In this document: positions 60,693 through 64,000 of the stretch, piece by piece | How positions within the stretch are numbered: position 1 is the stretch's first letter | Layout: every line of letters begins with the position of its first letter | From: Subtercola vilae | Lineage (GTDB): Bacteria; Actinomycetota; Actinomycetes; Actinomycetales; Microbacteriaceae | NCBI RefSeq assembly: GCF_004923255.1 | Contig: NZ_QYRT01000003.1 | Span: 1 to 64,000, forward strand | Reading direction: 5' to 3' | Length of the DNA stretch: 64,000 bases | Made by a program: the position numbers and the translations under genes | Notes under the pieces: model-generated | Told to the model about the DNA's origin: nothing | The model's input: the letters and a program-made list of their open reading frames with translations, nothing else | The model's database searches: none

Positions 60693-61352
60693 CTATTTCG
60701 GGTTTTCGCTGAACGAGCCCTGCCACACAGCGCTCGAACCCGACTCACCGATCTGAACGACTTTGTAGAACGTTCCGGCCGAGATGCCGACGCCGGCGAC
60801 GATCAGTACGATCGACACCACCAGAGACACAGCGAGGCTGGCTCGGCGCCGAGGAGCGGCTGCGGATTCAGCGGTGACCGCTGCTGAAGCTGCCGCTGCC
60901 GAACCGTTCAGACCCGGAGCGGCCGGGCGTGCATCCGCTCGCGTGGCACCCCCCGTGTCGCCGCCCACGGGCACCAGTTCGCTGACCCGCCGCACGGGTG
61001 CGTCAGGAAACGCCTTCGACGCCGCGAAGAATCGGTACCAGCCCCAGATCACGAGCGATACCAGAAACTGCGCGATGGCCCACGGCAACAGCGTGTCTCC
61101 GAGCGCCACGTGTGCCGCGATGAGCGGGGTGGCTCCCACCCGTTGCTGGAGCCACTCGCCGGCGTTCGTCGCAAGCGGCACACTGAGCAGCCCGAGCAGC
61201 GTGACGATGGGGGTCACGATGCCAAGCTTTCGCCGGAACGCTGGCCACACCGCTCCGGCTGCCGTCATCAGGGCCCCCGCGGGAATCACGATGACGACGA
61301 AGTGCACGAGCAGAATGTGGAGGGGAAGGCCGTTGATCTCGTAGGGCAGCAT
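60693..61352 (-). CDS. DUF2231 membrane protein
   Basis: A 219-residue membrane protein with four N-terminal TM segments and a fifth near the C-terminus. It starts MLPYEINGLPLHILLVHFVVIVIPAGAL, where GLPLHxxLVH is the DUF2231 hallmark and the conserved His residues could bind heme or metal. The middle is a polar Ala/Gly/Arg stretch, then TM5 (ASLAVSLVVSIVLIVAGVGIS) and a short outer end. AGGAG lies upstream of the ATG. It is 24 bases behind the Rieske gene and presumably cotranscribed from the ECF promoter; a redox role is inferred. Confidence 0.85.
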   Translation of the reverse strand: MLPYEINGLPLHILLVHFVVIVIPAGALMTAAGAVWPAFRRKLGIVTPIVTLLGLLSVPLATNAGEWLQQRVGATPLIAAHVALGDTLLPWAIAQFLVSLVIWGWYRFFAASKAFPDAPVRRVSELVPVGGDTGGATRADARPAAPGLNGSAAAASAAVTAESAAAPRRRASLAVSLVVSIVLIVAGVGISAGTFYKVVQIGESGSSAVWQGSFSENPK

Positions 61353-61376
61353 GCTGGTCTCCTGGGGGGTTCTGCT

Positions 61377-61880
61377 CTAGGAAGCGACGATGGAGTCGCC
61401 CGACACGGCAACGGCGATCTTGCTGAGCCCGGTCTGGGCCGGCCCGTGGGTGACACTTCCCGAACTGAGGTCGAAGGTCGACCCGTGGCAGGGGCATGCG
61501 AAGTCGGTCTGTGCGAAGGCGACCGCGCAGCCCTGGTGGGGGCACACCGAGCTGAAGGCGACGACCTCGCCGGCGGTGGGCTGCGCCACCAGAATCGACT
61601 TTCCTTTGAAGGTGACCGTCTTTGCCTGGCCCACCGGAACATCTGCCAGCTTGGCGACTTCGGTGCCACCCGCAGCGCTTCCGCTCGAGGTCGCGGGCGC
61701 TTCGGCGGCGGCTGTGCTGGGCGCCCCGGTCGGCGCGGCGGTGCTGCCGGCGGCCGCCCCACCGGTGTTCGTGTTGTCGGTGGGTGCGCACGCGGCCAGC
61801 ACCAGGGCGCTCGCACCGAGCACACCCGCGCTTCCGGCGGTGAGAACGACGCGGCGGGTGACGGGAGATTTCTCGGTCAT
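61377..61880 (-). CDS. exported Rieske 2Fe-2S protein
   Basis: A 167-residue exported iron-sulfur protein. The N-terminus has TRRVVLTAGSAGVLGASALVLAAC, a possible Tat-type lipoprotein signal with Cys near residue 30. An Ala/Thr/Gly tether (about 35-75) is followed by a Rieske domain with cluster motifs CPHQGC and CPCHGSTF (two Cys-His pairs, complete). Such small Rieske proteins pass electrons in the cell envelope. The ATG at 61880 follows AAGGAA; the frame open to 61952 would place the ECF promoter inside the gene. First gene of a pair with DUF2231, divergent from the sigma factor. Confidence 0.9.
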   Translation of the reverse strand: MTEKSPVTRRVVLTAGSAGVLGASALVLAACAPTDNTNTGGAAAGSTAAPTGAPSTAAAEAPATSSGSAAGGTEVAKLADVPVGQAKTVTFKGKSILVAQPTAGEVVAFSSVCPHQGCAVAFAQTDFACPCHGSTFDLSSGSVTHGPAQTGLSKIAVAVSGDSIVAS

Positions 61881-61923
61881 AGTGTTCCTTCTGCGAGGGG
61901 TGGCTGAGACACTGCTACCCGTA

Positions 61924-61951
61924 TCTACGATAAGACGCGTGGTTTCGTTCA
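61924..61951 (-). promoter_or_regulatory. ECF-type promoter of the Rieske/DUF2231 operon
   Basis: On the minus strand TGAACG (61946-61951), exactly 16 bases, and CGTAGA (61924-61929). This is the same layout as the rightward promoter 9 bases away, and resembles the consensus reported for Mycobacterium SigL-type ECF factors (TGAACC, CGT). Confidence 0.65.
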
Positions 61952-61959
61952 CCGACCAG

Positions 61960-61987
61960 TGAACTTTTTCGCTGGGTGTTTCGTATG
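61960..61987 (+). promoter_or_regulatory. ECF-type promoter of the sigma/anti-sigma operon
   Basis: TGAACT (61960-61965), 16 bases, CGTATG (61982-61987). Transcription would begin near 61994, just at the GGTGGAGG ribosome site of the sigma gene. It suggests autoregulation by the adjacent ECF factor. Confidence 0.65.
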
Positions 61988-62008
61988 TACAGGTGGAGGT
62001 GCGTTGGC

Positions 62009-62512
62009 GTGGATGACCAAGCCCAGGTGTTGCGTTCGCTGCACGATCAGCATGCCCCAGCCCTGCTGCGGTTCGTCATCCGGTTGACAAGCGACAGGGA
62101 GTGGGCCGAAGACGTGGTGCAGGAGACGCTCTTTCGGGCCTGGCGTAGCCCGCGCATCCTGCAGAGCGAACAAGACTCCGTGCAATCGTGGTTGTTCACC
62201 GTGGCGCGAAACCTGGTCATCGACGACTGGCGGAGCGCCCGCTCGCGCCACGAGATCGCCACCGATGCGCCGCCCGAACGGCTGAGCGTCGATCACACCG
62301 ACACCGTTCTGCAGGCCTGGCTGGTCTCCGACGCACTGCGTGAGCTCTCGCGCGAGCACCGCGAGGTGGTGGTGCACTCGTTCTACGGTGGCCGGTCGGT
62401 TGCCGAGATCGGCGAGCACCTCGGCATTCCCGAGGGAACGGTCAAGTCGCGCCTGCACTACGGCCTGCGCGCGTTGCGGCTCGTTCTGCAGGAGAAGGGG
62501 GTGACAAGGTGA
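62009..62512 (+). CDS. ECF RNA polymerase sigma factor (SigL/SigK-like)
   Basis: A 167-residue group IV sigma factor. Region 2 (about 10-80) includes LLRFVIRLTSDREWAEDVVQETLFRAWR, and SWLFTVARNLVIDDWRSARSR for -10 recognition. Region 4 (about 110-160) has LSREHREVVVHSFYGGRSVAEI, then GIPEGTVKSRLHYGLRAL, for -35 recognition. The GTG at 62009 follows GGTGGAGG; further upstream starts would lie in the promoter. The stop overlaps the anti-sigma start by 4 bases. Similarity to the SigL type is judged by eye from motif wording and promoter form. Confidence 0.93.
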   Translation: MDDQAQVLRSLHDQHAPALLRFVIRLTSDREWAEDVVQETLFRAWRSPRILQSEQDSVQSWLFTVARNLVIDDWRSARSRHEIATDAPPERLSVDHTDTVLQAWLVSDALRELSREHREVVVHSFYGGRSVAEIGEHLGIPEGTVKSRLHYGLRALRLVLQEKGVTR

Positions 62513-63243
62513 CGCCCGACGATCGGTTCGCCGAATGGGATGCCGCCTACGTTCTGGGCGCGCTGGCGCCCGCCGAACGCCATGAATACGAACAGCATCT
62601 CGCTGAGTGCCCCGCGTGCAAGGCCGCACTGGCCGAACTCGCCGGTGTGCCGGGCCTGCTCGCCACCCTCAGCGCCGCCGAGGGTGCTGCCCTACTCGAA
62701 GCACCACCGGCAGGGCTCGAGGATGACCGGCTCACCGTGCTGCCGACCCTGCTTGCCCGGGCCCGTCGACATCGCACCCGCACCAGGGTCGTGGCGTCGG
62801 CCGCTGCTCTCGTCGCGGTAGCGGCGGCGGTTTCTCTCACGCTGGTCATTTCTCTGGCGGTGTCGCCGCAGTCACGCGTTCAGGCAGCGCCGACGTCGTC
62901 GCCCACCCCCGGTGGCGATCCCGCCAATTCGGTGGTCTTCGATCAAGAGATACCGAGCCCCCTCACCGCCGTGGCGACGTTCGCGGATGAGCCGTGGGGC
63001 ACTCTGATCGAGTGGAAGTGCACGTACGGAGGTGGCAGCCAACCCGAGCAGGCGTATTCGAGGGGCTACGCCATGGTCATCACCGATCGGGCCGGCCTCA
63101 GCACGCAGGTGGCCACGTGGAGCTCGGGCCCGGGTACCGTGGCTCTGCCGACCGCCACCACGAGCATCCGGCGCGCCGACATTGCCTCTGCCACCATCAT
63201 TGCCACCGACAGTGGCCAGGTGCTGCTGCGCGCAGAGCAGTAG
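62509..63243 (+). CDS. zinc anti-sigma factor (ZAS, RslA/RskA-like)
   Basis: A 244-residue membrane protein holding the preceding sigma factor inactive. The N-terminal ZAS domain begins AAYVLGALAPAERHEYEQHL and carries HxxxCxxC as HLAECPAC (about 43-50), the zinc/redox site. One TM (VVASAAALVAVAAAVSLTLVISLAV, about 103-127) leads to an outer RskA-type domain with a single Cys in EWKCTYGG. Release may follow oxidation or regulated proteolysis. Its link with an exported Rieske protein suggests an envelope redox signal. Confidence 0.88.
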   Translation: MTPDDRFAEWDAAYVLGALAPAERHEYEQHLAECPACKAALAELAGVPGLLATLSAAEGAALLEAPPAGLEDDRLTVLPTLLARARRHRTRTRVVASAAALVAVAAAVSLTLVISLAVSPQSRVQAAPTSSPTPGGDPANSVVFDQEIPSPLTAVATFADEPWGTLIEWKCTYGGGSQPEQAYSRGYAMVITDRAGLSTQVATWSSGPGTVALPTATTSIRRADIASATIIATDSGQVLLRAEQ

Positions 63244-63280
63244 CACCGCCAGGCGCCCCCGCGCGTTCGCGGTGGGTGCA

Positions 63281-63307
63281 ACAGGGCGGCCCCGAGGCGG
63301 GCCCTGT
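63281..63307. terminator. hairpin between convergent genes
   Basis: ACAGGGC and GCCCTGT are perfect 7-bp arms with an inner G+C-rich loop (GGCCCCGAGGCGG). It lies between the converging anti-sigma and phosphatase genes. Confidence 0.5.
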
Positions 63308-63912
63308 CAGCCGACCGCTACCGGTTCGAACGGCGCACCGTTGACGACCGAGATCGACCACGCATCGGCTGCGGCGCTATCGGCGCTGGGTTCGTGGTGC
63401 AGCAGGCAGTGGCCCGCGTTCGTGATCGTCGTGATGGCGCTGCCGCTCAACTCGCTGAGGGCCAGCCGAATGAGGGTGCCGTGCGCAACGACGATGACCC
63501 GCGCACCCGGGTACTCTGTGGCGATGCGACCGAGGGCGGCGGTGGCCCGAGCGGTGACGTCTGCTTCGGTCTCGGCGCCCTGAAAACCGCCCGGAATGCG
63601 AAGGGCCCGCAGCTCGTCACCGTCTTGCATGCCTTCGGCGGGCCCGTAGTCGCGCTCGACCAGCTCGGGAACCACCGTGCTCACTTCGATACCCAGTGTG
63701 CGGGCGATGATGCTCGCACTTTCACGGGCCCGGGAGAGCGGAGAGCACACCACAAAATCCCACGGCTGACCCTGCAGCAGCTCGGCGGTAGCCAGAACCT
63801 GGCCGCGGCCCACGTCGTTCAGAGCGATGTCTGAGCTGCCCTGCAGGCGGCGCTCAGCGTTCCAGTCGGTTTCACCGTGACGAACGAGGGCAAGAGTGGT
63901 TTGCTGATTCAC
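63307..63912 (-). CDS. histidine phosphatase family protein
   Basis: A 201-residue phosphatase of the phosphoglycerate-mutase superfamily. The catalytic motif LVRHGETDWNAERRLQG is at residues 9-25 with the phospho-His. Later, SPLSRARESASII, the acidic residue in LVERDYGPAEG and the second His in VIVVAHGTLIRLAL complete the active site. The actual substrate (phosphosugar, nucleotide or other) is open. GGAGGGG precedes the ATG. Confidence 0.92.
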   Translation of the reverse strand: MNQQTTLALVRHGETDWNAERRLQGSSDIALNDVGRGQVLATAELLQGQPWDFVVCSPLSRARESASIIARTLGIEVSTVVPELVERDYGPAEGMQDGDELRALRIPGGFQGAETEADVTARATAALGRIATEYPGARVIVVAHGTLIRLALSELSGSAITTITNAGHCLLHHEPSADSAAADAWSISVVNGAPFEPVAVG

Positions 63913-64000
63913 CCCTCCAGTCTGCCATTAGCGCATGCCAAAATGCCGGTCAACCCCCTAGGCGCTGGCGCAGAAGACGTTCGTTGGTTGAATATGGTCT
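63913..64000. other. window end, no gene seen
   Basis: 88 bases upstream of the phosphatase gene. It would hold that gene's promoter and perhaps that of a divergent gene beyond the window. No start codon with a supporting ribosome site is visible. Confidence 0.4.

Overview
This window looks like a chromosomal segment of a high-G+C actinobacterium, most likely of the family Microbacteriaceae. The basis is uniformly G+C-rich coding DNA, frequent GGATGCC/GGCATCC words, many apparently leaderless promoters, and two small proteins of types I associate with that family. I see no rRNA or tRNA gene, CRISPR array, transposase, integrase or phage gene. The genus is not resolved.

Layout. 0-12.3 kb: an alpha/beta hydrolase and an aldo/keto reductase diverge from an export cluster (RND/HAE1 pump, TetR regulator, MMPL transporter carrying a degenerate ABC-ATPase-like tail, YhgE/Pip-like membrane protein), followed by a secreted DUF11-like protein. 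12.3-20.3 kb: a DEAD-box helicase with a long tandem-repeat N-terminus, a TMEM175-like channel protein, RecQ and an acyl-CoA oxidase. 20.4-24.3 kb: an ABC exporter plus NarL-type two-component system. 24.3-26.0 kb: a microbial rhodopsin flanked by two small conserved proteins. 26-33.9 kb: a TetR regulator diverging from an unusual two-oxidoreductase fusion, a D,D-carboxypeptidase, a 51-residue membrane protein, proline iminopeptidase, and an MFS exporter with its TetR regulator. 33.9-41.1 kb: one leftward sugar operon (ROK repressor, binding protein, two permeases, GH3 hexosaminidase, ROK kinase), probably for chitobiose or other GlcNAc-containing glycans. 41.2-45.2 kb: a 2-keto acid decarboxylase, an EamA exporter and two small proteins. 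45.2-47.5 kb: a CopB-type copper ATPase broken by a one-base frameshift behind a CsoR-like operator. 47.6-53.9 kb: an OmpR-type two-component system with DedA, a GABA-type aminotransferase, and a PAS-GGDEF-EAL protein. 54-60.6 kb: an LCP cell-wall ligase and a DeoR regulator diverging from a complete galTKME operon. 60.7-63.9 kb: an ECF sigma/anti-sigma pair diverging from a Rieske/DUF2231 operon, then a histidine phosphatase.

How the genes work together. Several units carry visible control logic. The ROK repressor has a 12-bp inverted-repeat operator lying on its own leaderless promoter. The DeoR/gal intergenic region holds a perfect 14-bp palindrome. The ECF sigma locus has two divergent promoters with the same TGAAC-N16-CGTA layout. 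The copper ATPase has a 17-bp CsoR-like site.

Most noteworthy: the rhodopsin, whose helix C reads D-N-E where proton pumps normally read D-T-E or D-T-D; the divergent ECF promoter pair; the MMPL/pseudo-ABC fusion; and two families of palindromic repeats, one of which is translated inside two protein genes.
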